64,000 nt of DNA from Mucilaginibacter geliditolerans (GTDB lineage: Bacteria; Bacteroidota; Bacteroidia; Sphingobacteriales; Sphingobacteriaceae). The notes beneath the pieces were generated by a model. It worked only from the letters and a program-made list of their open reading frames with translations, had not been told where the DNA came from and did no database searches. Below are positions 39,957 through 50,504 of this stretch, piece by piece. The stretch lies in NCBI RefSeq assembly GCF_014200495.1, contig NZ_JACHBY010000003.1, positions 620,001-684,000 on the forward strand, read 5' to 3'. Every line of letters starts with the position of its first letter. Positions within the stretch are counted from its first letter, which is position 1. A program made the translations under genes and the position numbers.

Positions 39957-42851
39957 ATGCTACGAGTCGACAGTTCAAAACCTTGCCAGATAATTTATGC
40001 TATTGCTAAGCATGAATACCTGTCGTTTGTTATTGAGCCACACATTGTTCAGCTTAATCCTAATGGCGAATTTTCGCTCACCCACCAACGTTTATTCTCC
40101 AACACAGCCAAGGAATTTGCTCATTGTATTGATGAAACAGACCTTAAGCTCGTTAAAATACTGGAAGAAATAGAGCAGGGCAACCTGATCAAAAAATTCT
40201 ATAAAAAGCCTATACGCCCATTTGAGTTTTTTACCAAGATATTTAACGAGCAGCTATTTGACGCCATAAGGCCCAAAATGGAAAAACGCATGGCCGAAGC
40301 TTTGGGCATGCTGGGCAACAAAGAGATCTATCTCATGAGCAAGGAGGGTTACCCCGCCGAGCGTAAATTGCATATAGCCGAAGAGCCTGCATCGGTACTA
40401 TTCCATTTCAGGCGTGATGAGGTGGAGATCAGGTATTTCCCGACCATAAAATACCAGGGCATGCGCATTGAGTTCATGTTCAAGGGCGCGGAGATCATTT
40501 GTAACCACCCGGCCTGGATGCTGCTGGAGGATACGCTGTATTATTTTGATAAGGAGATAGAGGGCAAAAAGTTATTACCTTTTCTTAATAAACGTTATAT
40601 AGCCATACCACGGTCGTCAGAGAAATCATATTTCGAGAAATTTGTTGTACCGCTGATAGAGAAACACAGCGTATATGCCGAGGGCTTTGTTATCAATACC
40701 GAAAAATATGAGGCTACGCCAATTTTGAAGCCTATATATATTGAGGGTGGCACATCACAGTTACAACTTAACTTTAAATACTCAGGTTATATTTTTCCTT
40801 ATGGCGATGGAAGGCACGTTTCGGTACGTATGGATCTGACTGGCGATGTGCCTGTTTTCCACCGAATAAAGCGCTCTTTGGGCTGGGAGAAGAATAAGCT
40901 ATACGAATTGGAAAAACTCGGGTTAAAAACGGTATCTACATTATTCCAAAATCTTGAGGTTGCAGTAAGTGATGAGGATGCTGATCACTCATTCTCGGTT
41001 TTTGAATGGTTGAACTTTCACCATGATGCGCTTGCGGAGCTTGGTTTTGTAATTGAACAGCCGGAGGGTCAGAAACGCTATGTATTCGGCTCAACCCGGA
41101 TTGATCTGGAAGTTAAAGAGAATAACGACTGGTTTGATATCTATGCCGTGGTATATTTTGGTCCGTACCGGATACCATTCATCCAGCTAAAAAATCATAT
41201 CCTTAATCATAAAAAGGAATTTACGCTGCCATCGGGCGAGATTGCGGTGATCCCTGAAAAATGGTTCTCGCAATATGGTAACCTGTTGCACTTTAGCGAG
41301 GGCGGCGATGATATTAAACTGCGCAGGCACCACATTGGCCTGGTAAATGACCTTGCCGAAAGCGAACTGGCCGATGTAACCATGACCCGCAAGCTACAAA
41401 AGCTAACCGATTTCGAAGCACTGGAAGAAATTGCCCTGCCGCAAAATTTTAAAGGTAATTTAAGGCCATACCAAAAGGCAGGCTATAACTGGTTTCACTT
41501 TTTAAAGAATTATCACTTTGGCGGTTGCCTGGCCGATGATATGGGACTTGGTAAAACCATACAAACGCTGGCATTGCTGCAAAAGCATAAGGAAGATACC
41601 GAGGCTGGCGATAGTAAGAGTACTTCGCTAATTATTATGCCAACCTCGCTCATTTATAACTGGTTGAACGAGGCTAAAAAGTTCACCCCTAAGTTAAGGC
41701 TGATGGTGCATACGGGTACTATGCGCTATAAATCGCCAGAGGTGTTTAGTAATTACGATGTGATCATTACCACTTATGGCATCAGTCGGATAGATACAGA
41801 CCTGCTTACCTCTTTCTTTTTTGATTACGTGATCTTGGATGAGAGCCAGAATATTAAGAACCCGTCGTCGAAATCATACCAGTGCGTAAGGCAGCTTAAA
41901 TCGAGGTTTAAACTGATATTGAGCGGCACCCCGGTTGAAAACTCGGTTAATGATTTGTGGACGCAGATGTCTTTCATCAACCCGGGTTTATTGGGAACAC
42001 AACAGTATTTTCAGAATGAGTTTGTAACGCCTATTGAAAAGAAAAAGGACGAGGATAAGGCCCGCAAGTTACAGGCATTAATAAAACCTTTTGTACTGCG
42101 CCGTACCAAGGAGCAGGTAGCAACCGAATTGCCTCCAAAAACCGAAACCTTGTTCTATTGCAAAATGAGCGAGGAGCAATCGTCGGTTTATGAAAAAGTA
42201 AAATCAGAATACCGTAACGAGCTGTTGAAAAGCCTGGAAGATGGCACCTACGCCAAAACCCAGATACAGGTTTTGCAGGGCCTGATAAAATTAAGGCAGA
42301 TCGCGAACCACCCATCCATGATTGATAGCGAGTATGAGGGCGACTCGGGTAAATTTGAAAACGTGGTGCATACGCTGGCCAACGTGCTTGATGGCGGGCA
42401 TAAGGTGCTTATATTTTCGCAGTTTGTAAAACAGCTGGCTATTTACAGGGAGCACTTTGATAAGGAGAAGATCCCGTATGCTTACCTGGATGGCAGTACG
42501 CAGAATCGTGGCGATATTGTAAAACATTTTCAGGAAGATGAGAAAACAAGGGTGTTCTTAATATCTATAAAAGCCGGTGGTGTAGGCCTGAACCTTACCG
42601 AAGCCGATTATGTGTTCATCCTCGACCCATGGTGGAACCCTGCTGTTGAACAACAGGCTATCGACCGTACGCACCGTATCGGCCAAACTAAAAATGTGTT
42701 CATCTATAAATTTATCACCAAAGATTCTGTTGAAGAAAAGATACTGGCCTTACAGCAACGTAAGCTAAGCCTGTCGCGCGCATTGATCACTACCGAAGAA
42801 AGCTTCATAAAATCGCTTACCGCTGATGACATTAAGGAGATTTTGAGGTAG
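39957..42851 (+). CDS. Snf2/Rad54-family helicase, 964 aa
   Basis: SWI2/SNF2 ATPase that translocates on double-stranded DNA. About 490 N-terminal residues without a recognised domain are followed by the helicase core: NLRPYQKAGYNWFHFL, Walker A DDMGLGKTIQ, DESQNIKNPSSKS (DEAH-equivalent box), SGTPVENSVNDLW, and in lobe 2 VFLISIKAGGVGLNLTEAD and QAIDRTHRIGQ. All motifs look intact. Bacterial members act in transcription or repair. No zinc-finger SWIM motif is seen at the N-terminus. Monocistronic between repeat elements. Confidence 0.95.
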   Translation: MLRVDSSKPCQIIYAIAKHEYLSFVIEPHIVQLNPNGEFSLTHQRLFSNTAKEFAHCIDETDLKLVKILEEIEQGNLIKKFYKKPIRPFEFFTKIFNEQLFDAIRPKMEKRMAEALGMLGNKEIYLMSKEGYPAERKLHIAEEPASVLFHFRRDEVEIRYFPTIKYQGMRIEFMFKGAEIICNHPAWMLLEDTLYYFDKEIEGKKLLPFLNKRYIAIPRSSEKSYFEKFVVPLIEKHSVYAEGFVINTEKYEATPILKPIYIEGGTSQLQLNFKYSGYIFPYGDGRHVSVRMDLTGDVPVFHRIKRSLGWEKNKLYELEKLGLKTVSTLFQNLEVAVSDEDADHSFSVFEWLNFHHDALAELGFVIEQPEGQKRYVFGSTRIDLEVKENNDWFDIYAVVYFGPYRIPFIQLKNHILNHKKEFTLPSGEIAVIPEKWFSQYGNLLHFSEGGDDIKLRRHHIGLVNDLAESELADVTMTRKLQKLTDFEALEEIALPQNFKGNLRPYQKAGYNWFHFLKNYHFGGCLADDMGLGKTIQTLALLQKHKEDTEAGDSKSTSLIIMPTSLIYNWLNEAKKFTPKLRLMVHTGTMRYKSPEVFSNYDVIITTYGISRIDTDLLTSFFFDYVILDESQNIKNPSSKSYQCVRQLKSRFKLILSGTPVENSVNDLWTQMSFINPGLLGTQQYFQNEFVTPIEKKKDEDKARKLQALIKPFVLRRTKEQVATELPPKTETLFYCKMSEEQSSVYEKVKSEYRNELLKSLEDGTYAKTQIQVLQGLIKLRQIANHPSMIDSEYEGDSGKFENVVHTLANVLDGGHKVLIFSQFVKQLAIYREHFDKEKIPYAYLDGSTQNRGDIVKHFQEDEKTRVFLISIKAGGVGLNLTEADYVFILDPWWNPAVEQQAIDRTHRIGQTKNVFIYKFITKDSVEEKILALQQRKLSLSRALITTEESFIKSLTADDIKEILR

Positions 42852-42900
42852 GATTTCGGATGTGCAGATGTGCGAGTATGCAAATGTGCAAATAAAAAAG

Positions 42901-43002
42901 CGTCATTGCGAGGAGTGAAACGACGCGGCAATCCCCGACTGTACAGAGGGGTTTGCTCGGTCGCCCTGTACAGTCGGGGATTGCTTCGTTCCTCGCAATG
43001 AC
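42901..43002. repeat. dispersed palindromic element, GTCATTGCGAG family, copy 3
   Basis: Near-perfect palindrome of about 102 bp: starts CGTCATTGCGAGGAG, ends CCTCGCAATGACG, with an inner arm pair AATCCCCGACTGTACAG / CTGTACAGTCGGGGATT. The left arm carries an insertion relative to the right. Lies between the Snf2 and ABC permease genes. Confidence 0.88.
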
Positions 43003-43096
43003 GAGATGTGATATTATCCCACAAATAAACACTAACTTCACTGTAACAAACAGCTATCTTACACAGTCATAGCAGCAAGTTTTTTAAATTGATTAC

Positions 43097-44338
43097 ATGC
43101 CGGTAAAAACCACCTATAAAGAAAATATCGCCATAGCATTAAACTCTATAAAGGGTAACAGACTGCGCACGGCGCTTACGGCTTTAATTATTGCTATTGG
43201 TATTATGGCGCTGGTTGGCATTTTAACGGCAATAGAGGGCATCAAACAGCAAACTACAGAGGCATTTGCAGGCCTGGGCGCCAATTCATTCACTATCGAG
43301 AACCAGGGTTCTGATCTTGGTTTTGGTAATGGCGGACACCGGAAAATTTTTCCACCTATAACTTATGAGCAGGCTACCCGTTTTAAGGAGACTTTTAAAC
43401 TGCCTGCGCTGGTTTCAGTTAACCTCGACCTGTCGGGCACAGCGGTAGTAAAGTACGGTAACAAAAAAAGCAATCCAAATATTTCATATACAGGCACCAA
43501 TGAAAACTATTTGATGACCAGTGGCTATAAGCTGGCATCGGGCCGTAACTTCTCCAGCGCGGAGCTGGACCAGGCCCAAAGTGTGGTTATTGTGGGTGAT
43601 GAGATAAAAAAGCGCTTCTTTAAAACAGTCGACCCGGTTAACCAATCTATTTTTATAGGTAATAACCGTTTCAGGATAATTGGTGTATTTGCCACAAAAG
43701 GTTCATCAAATATAGGCCCCGGCGATAGGAATTGTGTTATACCTGTGCTGCGTGCAAAACAGATAGATACAGTTTCAAACCCGTCATTTACCATATCAAT
43801 TATGGCAAACAGTCCTACTGCGGTAAATGCCACTATTGATGAGGCTACCTCATTATTCAGGAATGTACGTGACCTTCGGGTATCAAATGATAATAATTTT
43901 AACATCAACCGCAGTGATTCTATCGAGAAACAATTATCAGGGCAAATACAAGGCATGACCATAGGCGGTATGGCTATCGCTTTTATAACCCTTATTGGTG
44001 CATCTATCGGCTTGATGAACATTATGCTGGTTTCGGTAACTGAACGTACCCGCGAAATAGGCGTAAGAAAAGCTATTGGCGCCACCCCTGCCATTATACG
44101 CAAGCAGTTTTTAATTGAAGCTATTGTAATATGCCTTATAGGAGGTATTTTGGGTGTCTTTTTTGGGATATTGATAGGGAACCTTATTGGGCTGTTAACC
44201 AAAGGCAGCTTTGTTATTCCCTGGTTGTGGATAGTTGTGGCATTGATAGTCTGTACTGTAATTGGCCTTTTATCGGGCTTCTATCCCGCCAAAAAAGCTT
44301 CAAAACTCGATCCTGTTGAGGCGTTGAGATACGAATAG
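43097..44338 (+). CDS. MacB-like ABC transporter permease, 413 aa
   Basis: Inner-membrane permease of the MacB/FtsX type. One N-terminal transmembrane helix (LTALIIAIGIMALVGIL), a large periplasmic domain (about residues 45-285) and three C-terminal helices ending in GFYPAKKASKLDPVEALRYE, the family signature. Such proteins work with an ATPase to drive export or lipoprotein release, but no ATPase or membrane-fusion gene adjoins it here. It is therefore an orphan half of a transporter in this window. Confidence 0.93.
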   Translation: MPVKTTYKENIAIALNSIKGNRLRTALTALIIAIGIMALVGILTAIEGIKQQTTEAFAGLGANSFTIENQGSDLGFGNGGHRKIFPPITYEQATRFKETFKLPALVSVNLDLSGTAVVKYGNKKSNPNISYTGTNENYLMTSGYKLASGRNFSSAELDQAQSVVIVGDEIKKRFFKTVDPVNQSIFIGNNRFRIIGVFATKGSSNIGPGDRNCVIPVLRAKQIDTVSNPSFTISIMANSPTAVNATIDEATSLFRNVRDLRVSNDNNFNINRSDSIEKQLSGQIQGMTIGGMAIAFITLIGASIGLMNIMLVSVTERTREIGVRKAIGATPAIIRKQFLIEAIVICLIGGILGVFFGILIGNLIGLLTKGSFVIPWLWIVVALIVCTVIGLLSGFYPAKKASKLDPVEALRYE

Positions 44339-44418
44339 CTAGATTCAAGAGTCAGGATGTAAGAATCAAGACAGGAGGATGCAGAGCCAGAACCAGAGTG
44401 GGATACAAAATCAGAAGC

Positions 44419-44482
44419 CAAGAGTTAAGAGTCAGGAATCAAGACTTTTAAAAAGGTCTTGATTCCTGACTCTTAACTCTTG
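44419..44482. terminator. 27-bp perfect inverted repeat, bidirectional terminator
   Basis: Arms 44419-44445 and 44456-44482 (each contains GAGTTAAGAGTCAGGAATC or its complement), with A/T-rich loop and T/A-runs. It lies between the convergent permease and phosphatase genes. The preceding 44340-44400 contains imperfect direct copies of the same AAGAGTCAGGA motif. Confidence 0.85.
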
Positions 44483-44487
44483 ATTCT

Positions 44488-45231
44488 CTATTTCAGCATT
44501 ATATTCTTCAGCGGATAATCGAAAAGCAGTTTCTCAATATAAGTGGTGCGCAGTGCATCGGTAAACGCGGCAGCGTGCCTTGGGTGGTGCATATCGCTCG
44601 ATATGAAATCTATCAATTCATTGTCAATCAGCATTTCAGCAGCAGCTTTAACATCCTTACCATAATAGCCGGTTAATGCTATGGTGTTCAGCTGGAAGTT
44701 GCAGCCCCAGTCGTGCAGCATTTTGTACTGTTCAAGGTTCATGTATGAATACCTTTCGGGGTGTGCCAAAATGGGTTTATAGCCAAGATCTCTCATCTTT
44801 TGTATTACAGGAATGTAATTAGGCGGCAGGCTGATGAATGAGAACTCAAAAAGCACATAGTTATCGCCCATCGTCATTAAGTTGCCGTTATTTATACTGG
44901 CTTCAAACGACTCATCAAAATAATGTTCAGCAGCTGTTTCAATATCAATAACGATATTTTCCTTTTTTAGCTCAGCTTTAAGTGTTTCAAGTGCATCGCC
45001 AATAGTTTTAGGCGTATTCTTATAGAAATCGGCCATTATGTGCGGCGTAGCAATAATTTTGCTGATACCCAGCTCCATCATTTTTTTGATCAGTACGATC
45101 GATTCTTCAGGAGTTTGCGCGCCATCATCAATTCCCGGCAAAACATGCGAATGCATATCAACCATGATCGATTCATAATTGAACGTTATATGCTTCTTTA
45201 ACTTCTTTTTCTTCTTAAATAAACCGAACAT
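44488..45231 (-). CDS. CpsB/YwqE-type tyrosine phosphatase (PHP domain), 247 aa
   Basis: Manganese-dependent protein tyrosine phosphatase of the PHP superfamily. Metal-binding motifs are DMHSHVLPGIDDGA, ATPHIM, AAEHYFDE, LAHPERY and SSDMHHP. Family members dephosphorylate the tyrosine kinase that controls capsule or exopolysaccharide export. Its place 31 bp after galE, in a run with UDP-glucuronate and UDP-xylose enzymes, supports a role in polysaccharide synthesis. Confidence 0.93.
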   Translation of the reverse strand: MFGLFKKKKKLKKHITFNYESIMVDMHSHVLPGIDDGAQTPEESIVLIKKMMELGISKIIATPHIMADFYKNTPKTIGDALETLKAELKKENIVIDIETAAEHYFDESFEASINNGNLMTMGDNYVLFEFSFISLPPNYIPVIQKMRDLGYKPILAHPERYSYMNLEQYKMLHDWGCNFQLNTIALTGYYGKDVKAAAEMLIDNELIDFISSDMHHPRHAAAFTDALRTTYIEKLLFDYPLKNIMLK

Positions 45232-45262
45232 TATTATCCTTTAATCTGCTCTGTAACAAATA

Positions 45263-46288
45263 TTAGCCTAAAGGGTTTTCGGCTAAATATTTCTCCCATT
45301 CCCAGGCTGATGCCATCATGTCGTCAATATTAAGTTCTGTTTTCCAGTGCAGCTTATTTGTCGATTTGGTTACATCTCCCCACACTTTCTCTACATCACC
45401 CTCACGTCTTGGGCCTATTTCGTATTTTAATTTAACACCGGTAACGCGTTCAAAAGTGTTAATGATTTGTAATACTGTACTACCATCGCCTGTTCCGATA
45501 TTGAAAACATCATAACCGGTAAACGCTGGTTTTTCCATTAATTTAAGTGCGGCAACATGAGCCTTAGCCAAATCAACCACGTGGATATAATCACGCACGC
45601 AACTACCATCAGGGGTATCGTAGTCATTGCCAAATACGGTTAATTTTTCGCGTTTGCCAATAGCTGTTTGGGTGATGAAAGGTACTAAATTTTGTGGCAC
45701 TCCAATGGGCAACTCACCAATTAATGCTGAATCATGCGCGCCTACAGGGTTAAAATACCTTAATGATACCACTTTGTAGTCGCTACCGGCCGCAATCATA
45801 TCTTTCAGCATTTCTTCAGCTATCTGCTTGGTATTGCCATATGGGGATTGCGCCGCTTTTACAGGTGCATCTTCGGTTACCGGCAACACATCAGGCTGGC
45901 CATATACCGTACAGCTTGATGAAAACACAAAATTTATTGGTTTGCCGGCATAAGCATCCAGCAGGTTAAGCATAGAGTAAAAGTTGTTGCGGTAATATTT
46001 TAATGGCAAGTGCACTGATTCACCTACTGCTTTAAAAGCGGCAAAGTGGATAATGCCCTCAACATCGGGCTCAGTTTCAGCCAGCTTTTTTACTGCATGC
46101 TCATCGCAAAGATCAATTTTATGAAAAATAGGCTTAAAGCCGATGATCTTTGTAAGCTGATCTAATATTTTGGGAGAGGAATTTGATAAATTATCAATAA
46201 TTACCGGTTCATATCCTGCGTTTACAAGTTCAACAACTGTGTGCGAACCAATAAAGCCTAAACCACCGGTCACTAATATTTTAGCCAT
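45263..46288 (-). CDS. galE: UDP-glucose 4-epimerase, 341 aa
   Basis: Extended SDR epimerase interconverting UDP-glucose and UDP-galactose. NAD motif GGLGFIGSHTVVELVNAGY, catalytic Ser-x-Tyr-x3-Lys with SSSCTVYG and SPYGNTKQ, and the substrate-binding CVRDYIHVVDLA. Full length. It starts 3 bp after the UDP-xylose synthase gene within the nucleotide-sugar operon. Confidence 0.96.
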   Translation of the reverse strand: MAKILVTGGLGFIGSHTVVELVNAGYEPVIIDNLSNSSPKILDQLTKIIGFKPIFHKIDLCDEHAVKKLAETEPDVEGIIHFAAFKAVGESVHLPLKYYRNNFYSMLNLLDAYAGKPINFVFSSSCTVYGQPDVLPVTEDAPVKAAQSPYGNTKQIAEEMLKDMIAAGSDYKVVSLRYFNPVGAHDSALIGELPIGVPQNLVPFITQTAIGKREKLTVFGNDYDTPDGSCVRDYIHVVDLAKAHVAALKLMEKPAFTGYDVFNIGTGDGSTVLQIINTFERVTGVKLKYEIGPRREGDVEKVWGDVTKSTNKLHWKTELNIDDMMASAWEWEKYLAENPLG

Positions 46289-46291
46289 AGC

Positions 46292-47275
46292 TTATTTGTT
46301 ATAATAGGTGAAATCTTTATGTAAAATTTCCTTTTCAGGAAGAGATTTGAAATATTCATAAGTGATCTTAAGGCCTTCGCTGCGGGATACTTTGGGTTCC
46401 CAGCCCAGCAGGGCTTTGGCCTTGGTAATATCCGGGCGCCTTTGTTTAGGATCATCTGTAGGTAATGGCAAACTGATCAGTTTTTGGTCGGTACCTGTTA
46501 GCTTAATGATCTCCTCGCCAAACTGCCTTATCGTAATCTCATCCGGGTTGCCGATGTTTACGGGTTGTGCATAATCGCTGTGCAGCAATCTGTAGATGCC
46601 TTCAACCAAATCATCTACGTAGCAAAACGAGCGTGTTTGTGATCCGTCGCCAAAAATAGTCAATGGTTCACCTCTTAGTGCCTGGCCAATAAAAGCGGGT
46701 AATACGCGGCCATCATTCAGCCGCATACGAGGGCCATAGGTGTTAAATATTCGTACTATCCGGGTTTCTAAACCATGGAAAGTGTGGTAGGCCATTGTAA
46801 TAGCTTCCTGAAAACGTTTAGCTTCATCATATACACCACGTGGCCCTACCGGGTTTACGTTACCCCAGTATTCTTCGGGCTGTGGGTTCACACTAGGGTC
46901 GCCGTATACCTCTGAGGTAGAGGCGATCAGCATCCTTGCTTTTTTGGCACGTGCCAAACCAAGCAGGTTGTGTGTACCCAATGAACCTACCTTTAGGGTT
47001 TGGATCGGGATCTTCAGATAATCTATCGGACTTGCGGGTGATGCAAAGTGCAGAATATAGTCGAGCTCACCCGGTACATATACAAATTTGGAAACATCGT
47101 GGTTATAAAATTCGAAGTTCTCCAGTTTAAATAGATGTTCTATATTCCGCAGGTCACCGGTGATCAGGTTATCCATGCCGATTACCTTGTAATCTTCCTT
47201 AATAAACCTGTCGCACAGATGCGAACCCAGGAAACCGGCAGCACCGGTTATCAATACTGTTTTTCTTGTTGCCAT
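46292..47275 (-). CDS. UDP-glucuronic acid decarboxylase (UDP-xylose synthase), 327 aa
   Basis: Extended SDR enzyme converting UDP-glucuronate to UDP-xylose. Motifs: [60 protein letters not shown] (catalytic Tyr/Lys) and [10 protein letters not shown]. The substrate is made by the upstream UDP-glucose dehydrogenase, and the ATG here overlaps that gene's stop. The product would be a xylose donor for exopolysaccharide or glycan. Confidence 0.93.
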   Translation of the reverse strand: MATRKTVLITGAAGFLGSHLCDRFIKEDYKVIGMDNLITGDLRNIEHLFKLENFEFYNHDVSKFVYVPGELDYILHFASPASPIDYLKIPIQTLKVGSLGTHNLLGLARAKKARMLIASTSEVYGDPSVNPQPEEYWGNVNPVGPRGVYDEAKRFQEAITMAYHTFHGLETRIVRIFNTYGPRMRLNDGRVLPAFIGQALRGEPLTIFGDGSQTRSFCYVDDLVEGIYRLLHSDYAQPVNIGNPDEITIRQFGEEIIKLTGTDQKLISLPLPTDDPKQRRPDITKAKALLGWEPKVSRSEGLKITYEYFKSLPEKEILHKDFTYYNK

Positions 47276-48585
47276 TATCCGATTACTTTTCTGCCTATAC
47301 TATTATAATAGAAACCATATTCTTTCATTCTTTCCAGATCATACAGGTTACGGCCGTCAAAAATAACAGGTGCTTTCAATTTTTCTTTCATAAAATCAAA
47401 ATCAGGTGTGCGGAATACCGGCCATTCGGTCACTACCAATAATGCATCTGCACCGTTAAGCGCATCGTAGCGGTTTTCTGCATAAGTGATCTTATCGCCT
47501 AACAGTTTCTTTACGTTTGGCATACCTTCGGGATCGAAAGCTACAACAGTAGCGCCATCTTTCAATAGTTCCTCAATAATATATAAAGCCGGTGCTTCGC
47601 GAATGTCGTCGGTATCGGGTTTAAAGGCCAGTCCCCACATTGCAAACTTCTTACCTTTTAAACCTTCTTTGTAATAGCCACGCATTTTCTCAACCAAAAC
47701 CTTTTTCTGGATCTGGTTTACATCCATCACTGCGTTCAGTATCTTAAAGTTGTATTTATTCTCAGCTGCTGATTTCTCCAGCGCCTGCACATCCTTAGGG
47801 AAGCAGCTGCCCCCATAACCAATACCTGAGAACAGAAAGCGTTTACCGATACGGTCGTCAGAACCAATACCTCTTCTTACCATGTCCACATCAGCGCCTA
47901 CCAGTTCGCACAGGTTGGCCACTTCGTTCATAAACGAGATTTTGGTGGCAAGGAAAGAGTTTGCAGCATATTTTGTAAGCTCCGCGGAGCGTTCGTCCAT
48001 AAAAATAATAGGGTTACCCTGGCGCACGTATGGGCCGTACAGTTCGCCCATTAACTTGCGAGCGCGTTCATCCATCGTACCTACTACTACGCGGTCGGGT
48101 TTCATAAAGTCGTCTACCGCTACACCTTCGCGTAAAAACTCGGGATTTGACACCACCGCGAATTCTACTGTAGTGTTGGCTTTTAATACCGCGGTTACTT
48201 TATCGGCTGTGCCCACCGGCACCGTTGACTTGGTAACGATAACCTTATAATCGGTTATCAACCCGGCAATATCTTTAGCAGCGCCCAAAACATAACTCAA
48301 ATCTGCTGAGCCATCACCACCCGGAGGCGTTGGCAGCGCCAGGAAGATGATTTTCGCTTCTGCTATAGCCTCAGCCAGGTTAGTAGTGAACAGTAGCCTG
48401 CTTTCATTAATATTCCTGTTAAAAAGCACTTCTAATCCCGGCTCGTATATTGGTAACTGGCCTGCCTGCATCATTTTTACTTTCTGTTCATTGATGTCAA
48501 CACAGATCACCTGGTTGCCGGTCTCGGCTAAACATGTTCCTGTTACCAGGCCCACGTACCCGGTCCCCACTACAGCTATTTTCAT
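47275..48585 (-). CDS. ugd: UDP-glucose 6-dehydrogenase, 436 aa
   Basis: Oxidises UDP-glucose to UDP-glucuronate. NAD motif [28 protein letters not shown], and catalytic Cys in [13 protein letters not shown]. The C-terminal domain has [16 protein letters not shown]. First gene of the operon ugd, UDP-xylose synthase, galE, tyrosine phosphatase on the minus strand. Divergent from waaA. Confidence 0.97.
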   Translation of the reverse strand: MKIAVVGTGYVGLVTGTCLAETGNQVICVDINEQKVKMMQAGQLPIYEPGLEVLFNRNINESRLLFTTNLAEAIAEAKIIFLALPTPPGGDGSADLSYVLGAAKDIAGLITDYKVIVTKSTVPVGTADKVTAVLKANTTVEFAVVSNPEFLREGVAVDDFMKPDRVVVGTMDERARKLMGELYGPYVRQGNPIIFMDERSAELTKYAANSFLATKISFMNEVANLCELVGADVDMVRRGIGSDDRIGKRFLFSGIGYGGSCFPKDVQALEKSAAENKYNFKILNAVMDVNQIQKKVLVEKMRGYYKEGLKGKKFAMWGLAFKPDTDDIREAPALYIIEELLKDGATVVAFDPEGMPNVKKLLGDKITYAENRYDALNGADALLVVTEWPVFRTPDFDFMKEKLKAPVIFDGRNLYDLERMKEYGFYYNSIGRKVIG

Positions 48586-48647
48586 AAGTGTTTATTGTAA
48601 TTTATTGTTATTACTTTTATCCCGACGAAGATAATAATTCATAGTTA

Positions 48648-49865
48648 ATGCTGCTAATATATAATATCGCTTTACGTTTATACTATTGTGCTGTTTTCAC
48701 GGTTTCATTTTTTAACGGGAAAGCAAAGCTTTGGGTTTCCGGCAGAAGAAATATAAGCTATAAAAAATATGAGCAAAGCATTTGGTTCCATTTTGCTTCG
48801 CTTGGCGAGTTTGAGCAGGGCCGGCCTGTACTGGAGTATTACCGCGAAAAGTATCCCGATAAAAAGATAGTAATCACATTTTTTTCACCATCGGGCTACG
48901 AGATCAGGAAGAATACACCGCTTGCCGATGCCGTATATTACCTGCCCCTTGATACTGCCGCCAATGCGCGGAACTTTATTGATGCCATACAGCCTGCTAT
49001 AGCCATATTTACCAAGTATGAGTACTGGTATCATTTCTTTAACGAGTTGAATAAGCGCGAGATACCGCTTTATATTATCTCCGGTATTTTCAGGCCTGAG
49101 CAGGTTTTTTTTAAATGGTATGGTAGTCTGCACCGTAAAATATTAAGTTTTGTGACCTGGTTTTTTGTGCAGGATGAGCGCTCAACAGAGTTGCTGAAAA
49201 ATATCGGAATTGAAAATGTCTCTATCAGCGGCGATACCCGTTTTGATCGGGTTTGGGCCAATGCACAGCAGCCAAAAGAATTGCAGCCAGTAAACGATTT
49301 TAAAAACGGGCACAAGGTTTTTATAGCCGGCAGTACATGGCCCGATGATGAGATTTTGACAGCAGCTTTGGTAAATGATTATGCTGATTGGAAATTTATT
49401 TTTGCCCCTCACGAAATAAGTGAGGAAAAGATCACTAAACTTATCAGCCTATTGCCATTTAATTCAGCTATAAGATATTCGCAACTGGCAGCGGATCATC
49501 TGCCGCTTACCAACTACCAAACACTCATAATTGATAATATAGGCATGCTGTCGTCGCTATATCAGTATGGCGATCTGGCCTATATAGGTGGCGGCTTTGG
49601 TGTGGGGATACACAATACGCTCGAGGCAGCCGCTTTTGGTCTGCCGGTAATATTCGGGCCAAATTACAGCAGGTTTAAAGAGGCAAATGACCTGGTAACC
49701 CTGCAAGCCGGATACAGCATTAATGACGAGGCCGAATTAAAAAGCACCGTGGCTTATTTGCTGGAGAATGGGGAACGCTATAAAACTATATGCCAAAAAG
49801 CGGCAGCCTATGTACAGGAGCATACCGGTGCTACCGCAACAATTGTAGAGCATATAAAGCTGTAA
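48648..49865 (+). CDS. waaA: 3-deoxy-D-manno-octulosonic acid (Kdo) transferase, 405 aa
   Basis: Membrane-associated GT-B enzyme adding Kdo to lipid A. An N-terminal hydrophobic anchor (MLLIYNIALRLYYCAVFTVSF), then FHFASLGEFEQGRPVLE with the catalytic Glu, and the C-terminal GDLAYIGGGFGVGIHNTLEAAAFGLPVIFGPNY acceptor and donor motifs. The gene heads a run with an acyltransferase (6-bp gap), glycosyltransferase and CruF-like gene on the plus strand. Confidence 0.95.
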   Translation: MLLIYNIALRLYYCAVFTVSFFNGKAKLWVSGRRNISYKKYEQSIWFHFASLGEFEQGRPVLEYYREKYPDKKIVITFFSPSGYEIRKNTPLADAVYYLPLDTAANARNFIDAIQPAIAIFTKYEYWYHFFNELNKREIPLYIISGIFRPEQVFFKWYGSLHRKILSFVTWFFVQDERSTELLKNIGIENVSISGDTRFDRVWANAQQPKELQPVNDFKNGHKVFIAGSTWPDDEILTAALVNDYADWKFIFAPHEISEEKITKLISLLPFNSAIRYSQLAADHLPLTNYQTLIIDNIGMLSSLYQYGDLAYIGGGFGVGIHNTLEAAAFGLPVIFGPNYSRFKEANDLVTLQAGYSINDEAELKSTVAYLLENGERYKTICQKAAAYVQEHTGATATIVEHIKL

Positions 49866-49871
49866 GGGAAT

Positions 49872-50504
49872 ATGATCTACCCCAAAAAGAACCCTGTCAT
49901 ATTTTGGACGATGCACTATTATGTGAAATGGATAGTGGGCAGGCATTTTCATGAGTTGCTGTTTAACAAGGTTAAAACAGATAAAGACAGGTCAATACTT
50001 TTGATAGCTAATCATTATAGTTTTTGGGATAGCCTGATCTTATATTGTGTAAATATCCTTTTGTTTAAGAAAAAGATGTACATTATGATACTGGAAGAAA
50101 CTGCCAGGGGGAATGCTTTTTTTAAATACGCGGGTGCTTTTTCAATCAATAAAAAATCAAAAGACATGCTGCTATCGCTTGATTATGCGGCAAATCTGCT
50201 GAATGATCCGCAAAACATGGTAGTGATATTCCCGCAAGGCAAGCTGCATTCAAATTTTGTAAGCGGTATAAATTTTGAAAAAGGAGTATTGCAGATAATA
50301 AAGCAGGCGCAGGGCAGTTTTCAATTGGTATTTGCCGCTGCCTTTGTGCAGTACTTTAAACACAAAAAGCCAACAGCAACCGTTTATTTAAAAACAGCTG
50401 ATGAAAATTTTGCTGATAAAACTATAAATGAATTGCAAAGCGCCTATCAGCAGTATTACGATCGATCAAAACAGTTACAAACCGAAATAGATATAGAACA
50501 GTGA
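49872..50504 (+). CDS. PlsC-like acyltransferase, 210 aa
   Basis: Glycerolphosphate-acyltransferase fold: NHYSFWD is the HX4D catalytic box and FPQGKLHSN corresponds to the glycine-rich phosphate-binding block III. The protein is membrane-associated. It overlaps the next gene by 4 bp, and that gene's product is a glycosyltransferase followed by a CruF-like enzyme, so I infer it acylates a carotenoid glycoside rather than a phospholipid. A lysophospholipid role remains possible. Confidence 0.85.
   Translation: MIYPKKNPVIFWTMHYYVKWIVGRHFHELLFNKVKTDKDRSILLIANHYSFWDSLILYCVNILLFKKKMYIMILEETARGNAFFKYAGAFSINKKSKDMLLSLDYAANLLNDPQNMVVIFPQGKLHSNFVSGINFEKGVLQIIKQAQGSFQLVFAAAFVQYFKHKKPTATVYLKTADENFADKTINELQSAYQQYYDRSKQLQTEIDIEQ

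Noticed and set aside
43525..44202. 225-residue antisense frame inside the ABC permease gene
   Set aside because: The permease frame has clear family motifs throughout; the antisense product has no recognisable features.
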